In this document: positions 1-9,300 of the stretch, piece after piece
Layout: every line of letters begins with the position of its first letter
How positions within the stretch are numbered: position 1 is the first letter of the stretch
Assembly: GCA_963666705.2 (NCBI GenBank)
Contig: CAXXKO010000026.1
Coordinates: forward strand, 62,001 to 126,000
DNA: 64,000 nt
Direction of reading: 5' to 3'
DNA from: G963666705 sp963666705
GTDB taxonomy: Bacteria > Pseudomonadota > Alphaproteobacteria > CADEGL01
Translations under genes and position numbers: made by a program
The notes under the pieces: model-generated
What the model was told of the DNA's origin: nothing
Database searches by the model: none
Seen by the model: the letters and a program-made list of their open reading frames with translations, nothing else

Positions 1-1575
1 TCCCAGATCCTCAATTCGAGCCGCGACTTCTCGACCGCCATCACCGACGCCACCGGGCAGCTCGCCGCCCAGGCCGACTACATCCCCGTCCATGTCGGGG
101 CCATGCCGTCGTCCGTCGTCTCCGTCCTCGAAGCCTTCGGCGACGACATCCATCCGGGCGACATCTTCCTGTTGAACGACCCCTATTACGGCGGCAGCCA
201 CCTGCCCGACCTGACCACCTGCCTGCCGGTCTTCGCCGGCGCCCGGCTGCTGTTCTGGACCGTCAACCGGGCGCACCACTCGGACATCGGGGGCGCGACC
301 TACGGCGCCTACAACGCCTCGGCGACGGAGATCTGGCAAGAGGGCCTGCGCGTGCCACCGATCCGCCTTTACGACCGTGGCGAGGCGCGCGCCGACATCC
401 TGCGCATGCTGCGGGTCAACGTGCGCCATCCGCGCGATTTCGAGGGCGACCTCTCGGCCCAGATCGGCTCGGTGCGGCTGGGTGAGCGCCGCTTGCTCGC
501 ATTCGTCGAGGAGCTCGGCGCCGCGACCATCGAGGCGGCCGCCCGGCTCATCCTCGATGCGGCGGAGAGGGAGACCCGGGCCATCATCGCGAGCTGGAAG
601 GACGGCACCTACAAGGGCGAGGGCGTGCTCGACGATGACGGCCGCGGCAACCTCGACATCACCGTCCGCGCCACCGTCACCGTGAGCGGCAGCAACCTCC
701 GGGTCGACTTGAGCGAATCGGACCCCCAGGTCGAGAGCTTCCTCAACTCCGCCTGGGCCAACATGCGCTCGGCCGTCGCCATCGCGCTCGCCTACCTGCT
801 CGACCCCGAGGTGGCGAAGAACGACGGCTTCATGCGCCCGGTCGAGATCGTCGCCAAGCGCGGCACCATCGTCTGGGCCGAGGACGGGGCGCCCGTCACC
901 ATGTCCACTTCGCACTGCTCTCAGGAGATCGTCGAGGCGATCGTCACCGCGCTGGCGCCCGCCTGCCCGGAGCGGGTCATGGCCGCCTGGGGCAACCGCT
1001 TCCGCATCGCCCTCAAGGGCGAGAACCCGCACACGGGCAAGCCCTTCATCTGGCACATGTTCCACGCCCGCCCGGGCGCCGGCGCCTCGGCCGGCGGCGA
1101 TGGCTGGCACAATTCGGGCGAGTGGGATTCGGCCGGCGGGCTCAAGTTCAGCTCCGTCGAGGGGGCCGAGGTGCGCTTCCCCTTCTTCTTCCGCAAGCAC
1201 GAGTTCCGCCCCAACTCCGGCGGCGACGGGCGCTACGCCGGCGGCGTCGGCGGCTATCTCGAGCTCGTCGTCGAGACCGAGGCGCCCTGCGTGGCGAACA
1301 CCGCCGGCGACGGCGCGCTCCATGGCTCCCGCGGCATGCTGGGGGGCGAGGACGGCAAGCCCCACCGCTACGTGATGCGGGCACCAGGGGCCCGGCCCAA
1401 GGTCCTGGCGACCAAGCACGAGGGGATCCCGGTGCCGCCCGGCACCGTCTTCGAGATCCACGCCGGCGGTGGCGGGGGCTACGGCGACCCGGCCGAGCGC
1501 TCGGCGGCGGCGCGCAAGCGGGACCGCCGGGACGGCTTCGTCACCAGGCGCGCGCCGGCGCGCTCGATCGGCTAG
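1..1575 (+). CDS. hyuB: HyuB-family hydantoinase/oxoprolinase subunit B (5' end outside window)
   Basis: The frame is open from base 1 and aligns with codon 33 onward of the next copy (SQILNSSRDFSTAIT), so the missing start lies upstream of the window. HyuB is the B subunit of ATP-dependent hydantoinases and 5-oxoprolinases, which open cyclic amide rings with ATP; it acts with a HyuA partner in the cytoplasm. Visible family features include the NDPYYGGSHLPD and HHSDIGG segments near the N-terminus and the glycine-rich AGGGGGYGDP near the C-terminus. The protein is closely similar to, but clearly diverged from, the two copies downstream (for example FFFRKHEFRPN against FFIGRHEYRPN). It ends in the tail RRAPARSIG, also found on copy two but not copy three. 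The substrate cannot be inferred. Confidence 0.9.
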   Translation, partial: SQILNSSRDFSTAITDATGQLAAQADYIPVHVGAMPSSVVSVLEAFGDDIHPGDIFLLNDPYYGGSHLPDLTTCLPVFAGARLLFWTVNRAHHSDIGGATYGAYNASATEIWQEGLRVPPIRLYDRGEARADILRMLRVNVRHPRDFEGDLSAQIGSVRLGERRLLAFVEELGAATIEAAARLILDAAERETRAIIASWKDGTYKGEGVLDDDGRGNLDITVRATVTVSGSNLRVDLSESDPQVESFLNSAWANMRSAVAIALAYLLDPEVAKNDGFMRPVEIVAKRGTIVWAEDGAPVTMSTSHCSQEIVEAIVTALAPACPERVMAAWGNRFRIALKGENPHTGKPFIWHMFHARPGAGASAGGDGWHNSGEWDSAGGLKFSSVEGAEVRFPFFFRKHEFRPNSGGDGRYAGGVGGYLELVVETEAPCVANTAGDGALHGSRGMLGGEDGKPHRYVMRAPGARPKVLATKHEGIPVPPGTVFEIHAGGGGGYGDPAERSAAARKRDRRDGFVTRRAPARSIG

Positions 1576-4500
1576 GTTTGCGCGGCAAGGCCGGAGGCCC
1601 GGACCAGTGACCAGCCAACAGCCACCAGGCGGGAAGGCGTAGCGATGAACATGCCCGATCCGATTACCGTCTCGGTCGTCCAGCACCGCCTCGTCGGCAT
1701 CGTCGACGAGATGGGCGAGGCGATGCTGCGCACCTCCTTCTCCCAGATCCTCAATTCGAGCCGCGACTTCTCGACCGCCATCACCGACGCGACCGGGCAG
1801 CTCGCGGCCCAGGCGGAATACATCCCCGTCCATGTCGGAGCCATGCCGTCGTCGGTCACCGCCTGCGTCGAGGCTTTCGGCGACGACATCCACCCGGGCG
1901 ATATCTTCCTCTTGAACGACCCCTATTACGGCGGCAGCCACCTCCCGGATCTGACCGCCTGCCTGCCGGTCTTCATCGACGGCAAGCCCCTGTTCTGGGC
2001 CGTCAACCGGGCCCACCACTCGGACATCGGCGGCGCCACCTTTGGCGCCTACAACGCATCCGCCACGGAGATCTGGCAGGAGGGGCTGCGGGTGCCGCCG
2101 ATCCGACTCTACGACCGCGGCGAGGAACGCGCGGACATCCTGCGCATGCTGCGGGTCAACGTGCGCCATCCACGCGATTTCCTCGGTGACCTGGCGGCCC
2201 AGATCGGCTCGGTCCGCCTGGGCGAGCGTCGCCTCGTCGAATTCGTAGAAGAGCTCGGCGCGGCGACGGTCGAGGGCGCGGTGGAGCGCATCCTCGATGC
2301 CGCCGAGGCCGAGACCCGGGCCATCATCGCGAGCTGGAAGGACGGCACCTACAAGGGCCAGGGCGTGCTCGACGATGACGGCCGCGGCAACCTCGACATC
2401 ACCGTCCGCGCCACCGTCACCGTGAGCGGCAGCAACCTCCGGGTCGACTTGAGCGAGTCGGACCCCCAGGTCGCAAGCTTCCTCAACTCCTCCTGGGCCA
2501 ACATGCGCTCGGCGGTGGCCATGGCGCTCGCCTACCTGCTCGACCCCGAGGTGGCGAAGAACGACGGCACCATGCGCCCGGTCGAGATCGTCGCCAAGCG
2601 CGGCACCATCGTCTGGGCCGATGACGGAGCGCCCGTCACCATGTCCACCTCCCATTGCGCCCAGGAGATCGTGGAAGCGATCGTCACAGCACTCGCCCCG
2701 GCCTGCCCCGATCGCGCCATGGCCGGCTGGGGGCGGCGCCTGCGCATCGCCATCAAGGGCGAGGACCCGCGCAACGGCAAAGCCTTTATCTGGCACATGC
2801 TCCACGCCCGGCCGGGTGCGGGCGCCTCCCCCGGCGGCGACGGCTGGCACGGCTCGGGCGAGTGGCATACGGTCGGCGGGCTCAAGTTCGGCTCCGTCGA
2901 GGTCGTCGAGGTGCGCTTCCCGTTCTTCATCGGACGGCACGAATACCGCCCCAATTCGGGCGGCGACGGGCGTTACGTGGGCGGCGTCGGCGGCTATTTG
3001 GAGCTCGCGGTCGAGACCGAGACGCCGTGCGTCGCGAACACGGCCGGCGACGGTGCCCGCCACGGCGCTTGCGGCCTCATGGGCGGGCAGGATGGGGCGC
3101 CCCACCGCTACCTGATGCGGACACCGGGGCATCGCTCGCGCGTGCTCGATACCAAGCACGAGGGGATACCGGTGCCGCCCGGCACCGTCTTCGAGGTCAA
3201 TGCCGGCGGCGGCGGGGGCTGGGGCGATCCCGGCGCGCGCACGCCGGAGGAACGCGCGCGGGACCGCCGGGACGGCTTCGTCACCAGGCGCGCGCCGGCG
3301 CGCTCGATCGGCTAGGTTTGCGCGGCAAGGCCGGAGGCCCGGACCAGTGACCAGCCAACAGCCACCAGGCGGGAAGGCGTAGCGATGAACATGCCCGATC
3401 CGATTACCGTCTCGGTCGTCCAGCACCGCCTCGTCGGCATCGTCGACGAGATGGGCGAGGCGATGCTGCGCACCTCCTTCTCCCAGATCCTCAATTCGAG
3501 CCGCGACTTCTCGACCGCCATCACCGACGCGACCGGGCAGCTCGCGGCCCAGGCGGAATACATCCCCGTCCATGTCGGAGCCATGCCGTCGTCGGTCACC
3601 GCCTGCGTCGAGGCTTTCGGCGACGACATCCACCCGGGCGATATCTTCCTCTTGAACGACCCCTATTACGGCGGCAGCCACCTCCCGGATCTGACCGCCT
3701 GCCTGCCGGTCTTCATCGACGGCAAGCCCCTGTTCTGGGCCGTCAACCGGGCCCACCACTCGGACATCGGCGGCGCCACCTTTGGCGCCTACAACGCATC
3801 CGCCACGGAGATCTGGCAGGAGGGGCTGCGGGTGCCGCCGATCCGACTCTACGACCGCGGCGAGGAACGCGCGGACATCCTGCGCATGCTGCGGGTCAAC
3901 GTGCGCCATCCACGCGATTTCCTCGGTGACCTGGCGGCCCAGATCGGCTCGGTCCGCCTGGGCGAGCGTCGCCTCGTCGAATTCGTAGAAGAGCTCGGCG
4001 CGGCGACGGTCGAGGGCGCGGTGGAGCGCATCCTCGATGCCGCCGAGGCCGAGACCCGGGCCATCATCGCGAGCTGGAAGGACGGCACCTACAAGGGCCA
4101 GGGCGTGCTCGACGATGACGGCCGCGGCAACCTCGACATCACCGTCCGCGCCACCGTCACCGTGAGCGGCAGCAACCTCCGGGTCGACTTGAGCGAGTCG
4201 GACCCCCAGGTCGCAAGCTTCCTCAACTCCTCCTGGGCCAACATGCGCTCGGCGGTGGCCATGGCGCTCGCCTACCTGCTCGACCCCGAGGTGGCGAAGA
4301 ACGACGGCACCATGCGCCCGGTCGAGATCGTCGCCAAGCGCGGCACCATCGTCTGGGCCGATGACGGAGCGCCCGTCACCATGTCCACCTCCCATTGCGC
4401 CCAGGAGATCGTGGAAGCGATCGTCACAGCACTCGCCCCGGCCTGCCCCGATCGCGCCATGGCCGGCTGGGGGCGGCGCCTGCGCATCGCCATCAAGGGC

Positions 4501-5029
4501 GAGGACCCGCGCAACGGCAAAGCCTTTATCTGGCACATGCTCCACGCCCGGCCGGGTGCGGGCGCCTCCCCCGGCGGCGACGGCTGGCACGGCTCGGGCG
4601 AGTGGCATACGGTCGGCGGGCTCAAGTTCGGCTCCGTCGAGGTCGTCGAGGTGCGCTTCCCGTTCTTCATCGGACGGCACGAATACCGCCCCAATTCGGG
4701 CGGCGACGGGCGTTACGTGGGCGGCGTCGGCGGCTATTTGGAGCTCGCGGTCGAGACCGAGACGCCGTGCGTCGCGAACACGGCCGGCGACGGTGCCCGC
4801 CACGGCGCTTGCGGCCTCATGGGCGGGCAGGATGGGGCGCCCCACCGCTACCTGATGCGGACACCGGGGCATCGCTCGCGCGTGCTCGATACCAAGCACG
4901 AGGGGATACCGGTGCCGCCCGGCACCGTCTTCGAGGTCAATGCCGGCGGCGGCGGGGGCTGGGGCGATCCCGGCGCGCGCACGCCGGAGGAACGCGCGCG
5001 GGACCGCCGGGACGGCTTCGTCACCAGGC
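1518..5029 (+). repeat. 1,740-bp tandem duplication of hyuB
   Basis: Bases 1518-3289 and 3258-5029 are identical as far as can be read, giving a period of 1,740 bp and about 1,772 bp of identity. The 32-bp excess over the period is the stretch shared by the 3' ends of the first and third copies; it is the likely crossover homology. No divergence was seen between the two units, so the event is recent or is maintained by gene conversion. A collapsed or expanded assembly at this repeat is possible. Confidence 0.93.
1645..3315 (+). CDS. hyuB: HyuB-family hydantoinase/oxoprolinase subunit B, second copy (chimeric tail)
   Basis: This is a full-length HyuB of 556 residues, a normal length for a stand-alone B subunit. 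The ATG follows a purine-rich GGGAAGG site about 8 bases upstream. The body is identical in DNA to the next copy, while the last nine residues and the following 69-base spacer are identical to those of the first copy. It is therefore a hybrid made by unequal crossing-over between the 3' ends of two hyuB genes. The conserved NDPYYGGSHLPD, NRAHHSDIGG and NAGGGGGWGDP segments are intact, so the protein should be functional if translated. It lies co-directionally in a hyuB-hyuB-hyuB-hyuA array, and a HyuA partner is made from the end of the array. Confidence 0.93.
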   Translation: MNMPDPITVSVVQHRLVGIVDEMGEAMLRTSFSQILNSSRDFSTAITDATGQLAAQAEYIPVHVGAMPSSVTACVEAFGDDIHPGDIFLLNDPYYGGSHLPDLTACLPVFIDGKPLFWAVNRAHHSDIGGATFGAYNASATEIWQEGLRVPPIRLYDRGEERADILRMLRVNVRHPRDFLGDLAAQIGSVRLGERRLVEFVEELGAATVEGAVERILDAAEAETRAIIASWKDGTYKGQGVLDDDGRGNLDITVRATVTVSGSNLRVDLSESDPQVASFLNSSWANMRSAVAMALAYLLDPEVAKNDGTMRPVEIVAKRGTIVWADDGAPVTMSTSHCAQEIVEAIVTALAPACPDRAMAGWGRRLRIAIKGEDPRNGKAFIWHMLHARPGAGASPGGDGWHGSGEWHTVGGLKFGSVEVVEVRFPFFIGRHEYRPNSGGDGRYVGGVGGYLELAVETETPCVANTAGDGARHGACGLMGGQDGAPHRYLMRTPGHRSRVLDTKHEGIPVPPGTVFEVNAGGGGGWGDPGARTPEERARDRRDGFVTRRAPARSIG

Positions 5030-5046
5030 TCAATCGGAGGGCCTGA
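3385..5046 (+). CDS. hyuB: HyuB-family hydantoinase/oxoprolinase subunit B, third copy
   Basis: This is a full-length HyuB of 553 residues. It is identical to the preceding copy up to the final codons, where it ends in RLNRRA instead of RRAPARSIG. Its stop codon is only 3 bases from the hyuA start, and its CAATCGGAGG tail supplies the hyuA ribosome binding site, so this 3' end looks like the ancestral junction. Start codon and ribosome binding site are shared with copy two because the spacer was duplicated as well. As B subunit it should pair with the HyuA encoded immediately downstream to hydrolyse a hydantoin-like or oxoproline-like ring with ATP. Confidence 0.93.
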   Translation: MNMPDPITVSVVQHRLVGIVDEMGEAMLRTSFSQILNSSRDFSTAITDATGQLAAQAEYIPVHVGAMPSSVTACVEAFGDDIHPGDIFLLNDPYYGGSHLPDLTACLPVFIDGKPLFWAVNRAHHSDIGGATFGAYNASATEIWQEGLRVPPIRLYDRGEERADILRMLRVNVRHPRDFLGDLAAQIGSVRLGERRLVEFVEELGAATVEGAVERILDAAEAETRAIIASWKDGTYKGQGVLDDDGRGNLDITVRATVTVSGSNLRVDLSESDPQVASFLNSSWANMRSAVAMALAYLLDPEVAKNDGTMRPVEIVAKRGTIVWADDGAPVTMSTSHCAQEIVEAIVTALAPACPDRAMAGWGRRLRIAIKGEDPRNGKAFIWHMLHARPGAGASPGGDGWHGSGEWHTVGGLKFGSVEVVEVRFPFFIGRHEYRPNSGGDGRYVGGVGGYLELAVETETPCVANTAGDGARHGACGLMGGQDGAPHRYLMRTPGHRSRVLDTKHEGIPVPPGTVFEVNAGGGGGWGDPGARTPEERARDRRDGFVTRLNRRA

Positions 5047-5049
5047 GCC

Positions 5050-7092
5050 ATGTATCGCATCGCCATCGACGTGGGCGGGACCTTCACCGACGTGGTCGCG
5101 GTGGACGAGGCCGGCCGCGTCGCCTTCACCAAGGCCGCCAGCACCCCCGCCGACCAGTCCGTCGGCGTCCTGGACGGGCTCGGCCTGCTGGCCACCGAGC
5201 TCGGGGTCGGCCTCGATGCCCTGCTCGGCCGGACCGAGCGCATCGTCCACGGCATGACCGTCGCCACCAACGCCCTGCTCGAGCGCAAGGGTGCGAAGGT
5301 CGGCCTGCTGGCGACGGACGGTCACCGGGACATCCTCGAGATGCGCGAGGGGCTCAAGCCCGAGCGCTACAACCTGCGGCTCGCGCGCCAGGAGCCCCTG
5401 GTGCCCCGCCACCTGCGCTTCGGCGTGGTCGAGCGCATCCGCGCCGACGGCCGCATCGAGGTGCCGCTCGACCGCGAGTCGCTCGCCAAGGCCATCCGGG
5501 CCTTGCGCCGCGCCAAGGTCGCCTCGGTGGCGGTCTGCTACCTGCACGCCTACCGCGACGACCGGCACGAGCGGGCGACGCTAGCGGCCCTGGCCGAGGC
5601 TATGCCCGACACCTACGTGTCCCTCTCGTCCGCGGTGCTGCCCAAGATCAAGGAGTACGAGCGCACCTCGACCACGGTCGTGAACGCCTATGTCGGCCCC
5701 CTGATGCATCGCTACCTGGCGGGCCTCGAGGCGCGCCTGGCGGAAGCCGGGTACAGGGGCCCCGTGCTCATCATGCAGTCCCATGGCGGCGTGGCGCCGG
5801 TCGAGGAATCGATCCGCGTCGCCGCCGGCACGGTGCTGTCCGGCCCCGCGGGCGGCCTCGCCGGTGCCCGCCGGGTGGCGGAGCTGGTGGGCGTGCCCGA
5901 CCTCATCCCCTTCGACATGGGCGGGACGTCGAGCGACATCTCGATGGTCGTGGGTGGCGAGGCGATGCTGGCGGTGGACCGGGCCATCGCGACCGAGCGC
6001 ATCGCCCTCCCCAGCCTCGACATCGTCACCCTCGGCGCGGGTGGCGGATCGATCGCGCGGGTTGATGGCGGCGGCCTCCTCAAGGTCGGGCCGCAGAGCG
6101 CCGGCGCCGTGCCCGGCCCGGCCTGCTACGGCCAGGGCGGGCGCGAGGCGACGGTGACGGACGCGAGCGTCGTGCTCGGCTACCTCGACCCCGGCAACTT
6201 TCTCGGCGGCGCGGTCCCGCTCGACCGGCGGGCGGCCGAGGATGCGCTGGCGCGGCTGGGCGAGGGCATGGGCATCGATCCCGTGCGCGCGGCCGAAGGC
6301 GTGCACCGGGTCGTCAACACCCAGATGGCCGAGGGCATCCGCCTCGCGACCGTGCGCCGCGGCGTCGATCCGCGCCGCTTCGCCCTTCTCGGCTTCGGTG
6401 GCGCCGCCGGCCTGCAGGTCACGGCCCTAGCCCGCCTGATCGACATCAAGCGCGTGTTCGTGCCCCGGGTCGCCTCCGTCCTCTCCGCCTGGGGCATGCT
6501 GGCGACCGAGCTCCGCTTCGAGGCGATCCGCTCCCATATCGGCGATACGGGCACCCTCGACGTGGCTGCGCTGCGGGCCCTCTATCAGAGCCTCGAGGAC
6601 CAGGGGCGCGCGCGCATGGCGCGCTGGACCGAGGGCGGCATCGAGTCCAGGCGCTCGGCCGAGATGCGCTACGGCGAGCAGGTCTTCGAGATCGACGTGC
6701 CGCTCGACGGCGTCGATTTCGGCGCGCCGGACCTGCTCGACACCCTGAAGACGGCCTTCGAGCGCCGGCACGAGGAGCTCTACACCTACAGCCTCGAGGA
6801 TCAGGACCCGGTCCTCATCAACGCCCGGGTGGCGACCATCGGCGTGCTGCCGGCGCCGCCCAACGAGCCCGAGGCCCCCCGCGGCGAGGCGTCGCCGCCG
6901 ACCGGGTCGCGCTCGGTCTATCTCGGCGAGTGGCTGGAGGCGCCGGTCTACGATTTTGGCGGCCTCGCGGCGGGCCAGGTGGTCGACGGCCCGGCCGTGA
7001 TCGAGGCCGACACCACCACCGTGCTGCTGCGCCCGGGCGACCGGGCCACAACCACGCCACAGCGCTGGCTGGACATCAGGCTCCCCGACTGA
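5050..7092 (+). CDS. hyuA: HyuA-family hydantoinase/oxoprolinase subunit A
   Basis: This 680-residue protein is the ATP-binding partner of HyuB. The N-terminus carries the diagnostic DVGGTFTD phosphate-binding loop (residues 7-14), followed by the family segments HGMTVATNALLERKG and SGPAGG, then DMGGTSSDIS and GAGGGSIARVD, the second half of the actin-like ATPase fold. It starts 3 bases after the third hyuB stop with GGAGG just upstream, so translation should be coupled. Expected reaction: ATP-dependent opening of a hydantoin, N-methylhydantoin or 5-oxoproline-type ring; the substrate cannot be told from sequence. The ABC importer directly downstream suggests uptake of a charged nitrogen compound feeding this enzyme. 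Confidence 0.93.
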   Translation: MYRIAIDVGGTFTDVVAVDEAGRVAFTKAASTPADQSVGVLDGLGLLATELGVGLDALLGRTERIVHGMTVATNALLERKGAKVGLLATDGHRDILEMREGLKPERYNLRLARQEPLVPRHLRFGVVERIRADGRIEVPLDRESLAKAIRALRRAKVASVAVCYLHAYRDDRHERATLAALAEAMPDTYVSLSSAVLPKIKEYERTSTTVVNAYVGPLMHRYLAGLEARLAEAGYRGPVLIMQSHGGVAPVEESIRVAAGTVLSGPAGGLAGARRVAELVGVPDLIPFDMGGTSSDISMVVGGEAMLAVDRAIATERIALPSLDIVTLGAGGGSIARVDGGGLLKVGPQSAGAVPGPACYGQGGREATVTDASVVLGYLDPGNFLGGAVPLDRRAAEDALARLGEGMGIDPVRAAEGVHRVVNTQMAEGIRLATVRRGVDPRRFALLGFGGAAGLQVTALARLIDIKRVFVPRVASVLSAWGMLATELRFEAIRSHIGDTGTLDVAALRALYQSLEDQGRARMARWTEGGIESRRSAEMRYGEQVFEIDVPLDGVDFGAPDLLDTLKTAFERRHEELYTYSLEDQDPVLINARVATIGVLPAPPNEPEAPRGEASPPTGSRSVYLGEWLEAPVYDFGGLAAGQVVDGPAVIEADTTTVLLRPGDRATTTPQRWLDIRLPD

Positions 7093-7195
7093 GGCGGCGG
7101 GTCCGCTTGCGGGCGCGGCGGAAAGGGTCGCCGGAACGCGGTCGACTGGGAGGGACGCTTGGAGGCCGCCGCGGTCTCTCCTATGATTGCCGTCA

Positions 7196-8353
7196 ATGAA
7201 TGCGGGAGGAGCGCGCGGCGCGCCGGCGCCGCGGCGCCAGGGGGTCGGAATTCCCAAGGAGCCGGTATCCGCGGCCGTCGAGGTCGAGGACGTCACCAAG
7301 GTCTTCGGCGCCGGTGCCGGCGCCGTCGCGGCGCTCGATGACGTGAGCCTCGAGATCCCGGACAACGAGTTCTTCACGCTCCTGGGGCCGTCCGGCTGCG
7401 GCAAGACCACGCTGCTGCGCTGCATCGCGGGGTTCGAGCACCTGACCCGGGGCCGCATCCGCCTCTTCGGCGACGAGATCGACCACCTGCCGCCGAACAA
7501 GCGCCCCGTCAACACGGTCTTCCAGCAATACGCGTTGTTCCCCCACATGACCGTCGCCGCCAATGTCGGCTTCGCGCTGCGCATGCTGCGGCGCCCGAAG
7601 GCCGAGGTCGATCGGGTGGTGGCGGACATCCTGCGGCTCGTCCATATGGAGCACCTGGCCGCGCGCCGGCCGGCGCAGCTTTCGGGCGGCCAGCAGCAGC
7701 GGGTGGCGCTGACCCGGGCGCTGGCCTCGCGGCCCAAGGTGCTGCTCCTCGACGAGCCCCTGTCGGCCCTCGACCTCAAGCTTCGCCAGGCCATGCGCGT
7801 CGAGCTCAAGCAGCTCCAGGAGGAGACGCGGATCACCTTCATCTTCGTGACCCACGATCAGGAAGAGGCGCTCACCATGTCCGACCGCATCGCGGTCCTG
7901 TCGGACGGGCGGGTGCAGCAGATCGGCGCGCCCGAGGACATCTACGAGCGCCCCGTCAACCGCTTCGTCGCCGACTTCATCGGCGAGACCAACTTCCTCG
8001 ACGCGACGGTCGAGGGCATGGAGGGCACCAAGGCCGCGTGCGTGCTGTCGGGCGGGGCCAAGATCGTCGCCGAGGCGGTCGGGGGTTGCAGCACCGGCGA
8101 TCACGTCAGCCTGTCCGTGCGCCCGGAAAAGGTGCGGCTCGCGCCGCTGGAAGACGGGCCGGCGGCGCTCCAGGGCAGCGTCGAGCGGCCGATCTATCTC
8201 GGCACCGATACCCATTATCGGGTCCGCGTCGACGAGTCCCTGGCCATGCTCGTGCGCGTTCAGAACGCCCATGGCGGCGCCCATGCCGTCCGTGTGGGGG
8301 ACCGTGTGGGCCTCCACTTCGATCCCGGCTCCGTCGTCATGATGGCGGATTGA
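7196..8353 (+). CDS. ABC importer ATP-binding protein, PotA-like
   Basis: This is the ATPase of a polyamine/opine-type importer. It has a Walker A loop (GPSGCGKTT), Q-loop, the signature LSGGQQQR, Walker B (LLLDEPLSALD) and the switch histidine in VTHDQEEA, then a C-terminal TOBE-like extension of about 120 residues typical of PotA/FbpC ATPases. The ATG at 7196 is chosen; a TTG at 7187 in the same frame is possible. The first 25 or so residues are low-complexity and not conserved, so initiation is uncertain. It lies about 100 bases after hyuA on the same strand and is followed within 8 bases by the first permease gene, as in potABCD operons. Confidence 0.92.
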   Translation: MNAGGARGAPAPRRQGVGIPKEPVSAAVEVEDVTKVFGAGAGAVAALDDVSLEIPDNEFFTLLGPSGCGKTTLLRCIAGFEHLTRGRIRLFGDEIDHLPPNKRPVNTVFQQYALFPHMTVAANVGFALRMLRRPKAEVDRVVADILRLVHMEHLAARRPAQLSGGQQQRVALTRALASRPKVLLLDEPLSALDLKLRQAMRVELKQLQEETRITFIFVTHDQEEALTMSDRIAVLSDGRVQQIGAPEDIYERPVNRFVADFIGETNFLDATVEGMEGTKAACVLSGGAKIVAEAVGGCSTGDHVSLSVRPEKVRLAPLEDGPAALQGSVERPIYLGTDTHYRVRVDESLAMLVRVQNAHGGAHAVRVGDRVGLHFDPGSVVMMAD

Positions 8354-8361
8354 GGCGCGGG

Positions 8362-9291
8362 ATGGCGGTTATAGCCGCGATTACGGCCCAGGGCCGGCGC
8401 AAGCTGCGGGGGGAAGCGCGCGTCCGCGCGGCCCTGCTGTCGCCCGCGGTCCTGACCATCGGGGGCTTCCTGGTCGCGCCGATCTTCATCGTGCTCGTCT
8501 ATTCGTTCCTCACCCCCGGGACCTATGGCGGCGTCGTCTGGGAGTGGACGGCCGACGCCTACATCCAGTTCCTGTTCGAGCGCGACTTCTTCGACGAATC
8601 CCTGATCTTCTCGACGGCCTATCTCGAAATCTATACCCGCTCCTTCGCCCAGGCCGTGGTCTCGACCGTCGCCTGCTTCCTGATCGGCTTCCCCACGGCC
8701 TATTTCATCGCCACCCGGCCACCGGCGCTGAAGAACATGTGGGTGCTGCTGGTGACGGTGCCCTATTGGGTGAACCTCCTCATCCGCACCATCTCCATGC
8801 TGTTCCTGGTCCGCGACAACGGCCCGCTCAACCACGCCCTCCAGTCCCTGGGCCTGACCGATGCGCCGATCCATATCGCCTATACCAACATCGGTGTCGG
8901 CATCGGGCTCGTCTACAGCTACCTGCCCTTCATGGTGCTGCCGATCTACGCCACCATCGAGCGCTTCGACTTCCGTCTGGTCGAGGCGGCCTACGACCTC
9001 TATGCCAATCGCTGGACGGTGCTTTTCAGGATCATCCTGCCGGTGTGCCTGCCGGGCGTCGTCGCGGGCTCGCTGCTGGTCTTCATCCCCAGCCTCGGCT
9101 CCTTCATCGCCCCCGACCTCCTGGGCGGCGGGCGGAACCTGATGATCGGCAACCTGATCGCGCTCCAGTTCCAGGGCTCGCGCAACTGGCCGTTCGGCTC
9201 GGCGGCGGCGATGATCCTCATGTCCGTCGTCATGGTGGCGCTCATCTTCTATACGCGCCAGCAGCTGCGCGCCAAGGCGCTGGGGCGCTGA
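8362..9291 (+). CDS. ABC importer inner-membrane permease, PotB-like
   Basis: This is a 309-residue integral membrane permease of the spermidine/putrescine-type family. Hydrophobic segments are visible around residues 30-50, 95-115, 135-155, 175-195, 225-245 and 275-295. The cytoplasmic EAA-like loop that docks on the ATPase is represented by VEAAYDLYANRWTVLFRIILP. The ATG lies 8 bases after the ATPase stop. The open frame extends upstream, but that part overlaps the ATPase gene in another frame and is not conserved. The 9-base gap to the next permease supports co-translation. The partner binding protein is likely the one beyond the IS481 insertion. Confidence 0.92.
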   Translation: MAVIAAITAQGRRKLRGEARVRAALLSPAVLTIGGFLVAPIFIVLVYSFLTPGTYGGVVWEWTADAYIQFLFERDFFDESLIFSTAYLEIYTRSFAQAVVSTVACFLIGFPTAYFIATRPPALKNMWVLLVTVPYWVNLLIRTISMLFLVRDNGPLNHALQSLGLTDAPIHIAYTNIGVGIGLVYSYLPFMVLPIYATIERFDFRLVEAAYDLYANRWTVLFRIILPVCLPGVVAGSLLVFIPSLGSFIAPDLLGGGRNLMIGNLIALQFQGSRNWPFGSAAAMILMSVVMVALIFYTRQQLRAKALGR

Positions 9292-9300
9292 GGGGGCGCC

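Noticed and set aside
4395..6065. Arginine-rich 556-codon frame spanning hyuB and hyuA
   Set aside because: It is an out-of-frame shadow of two clear genes.
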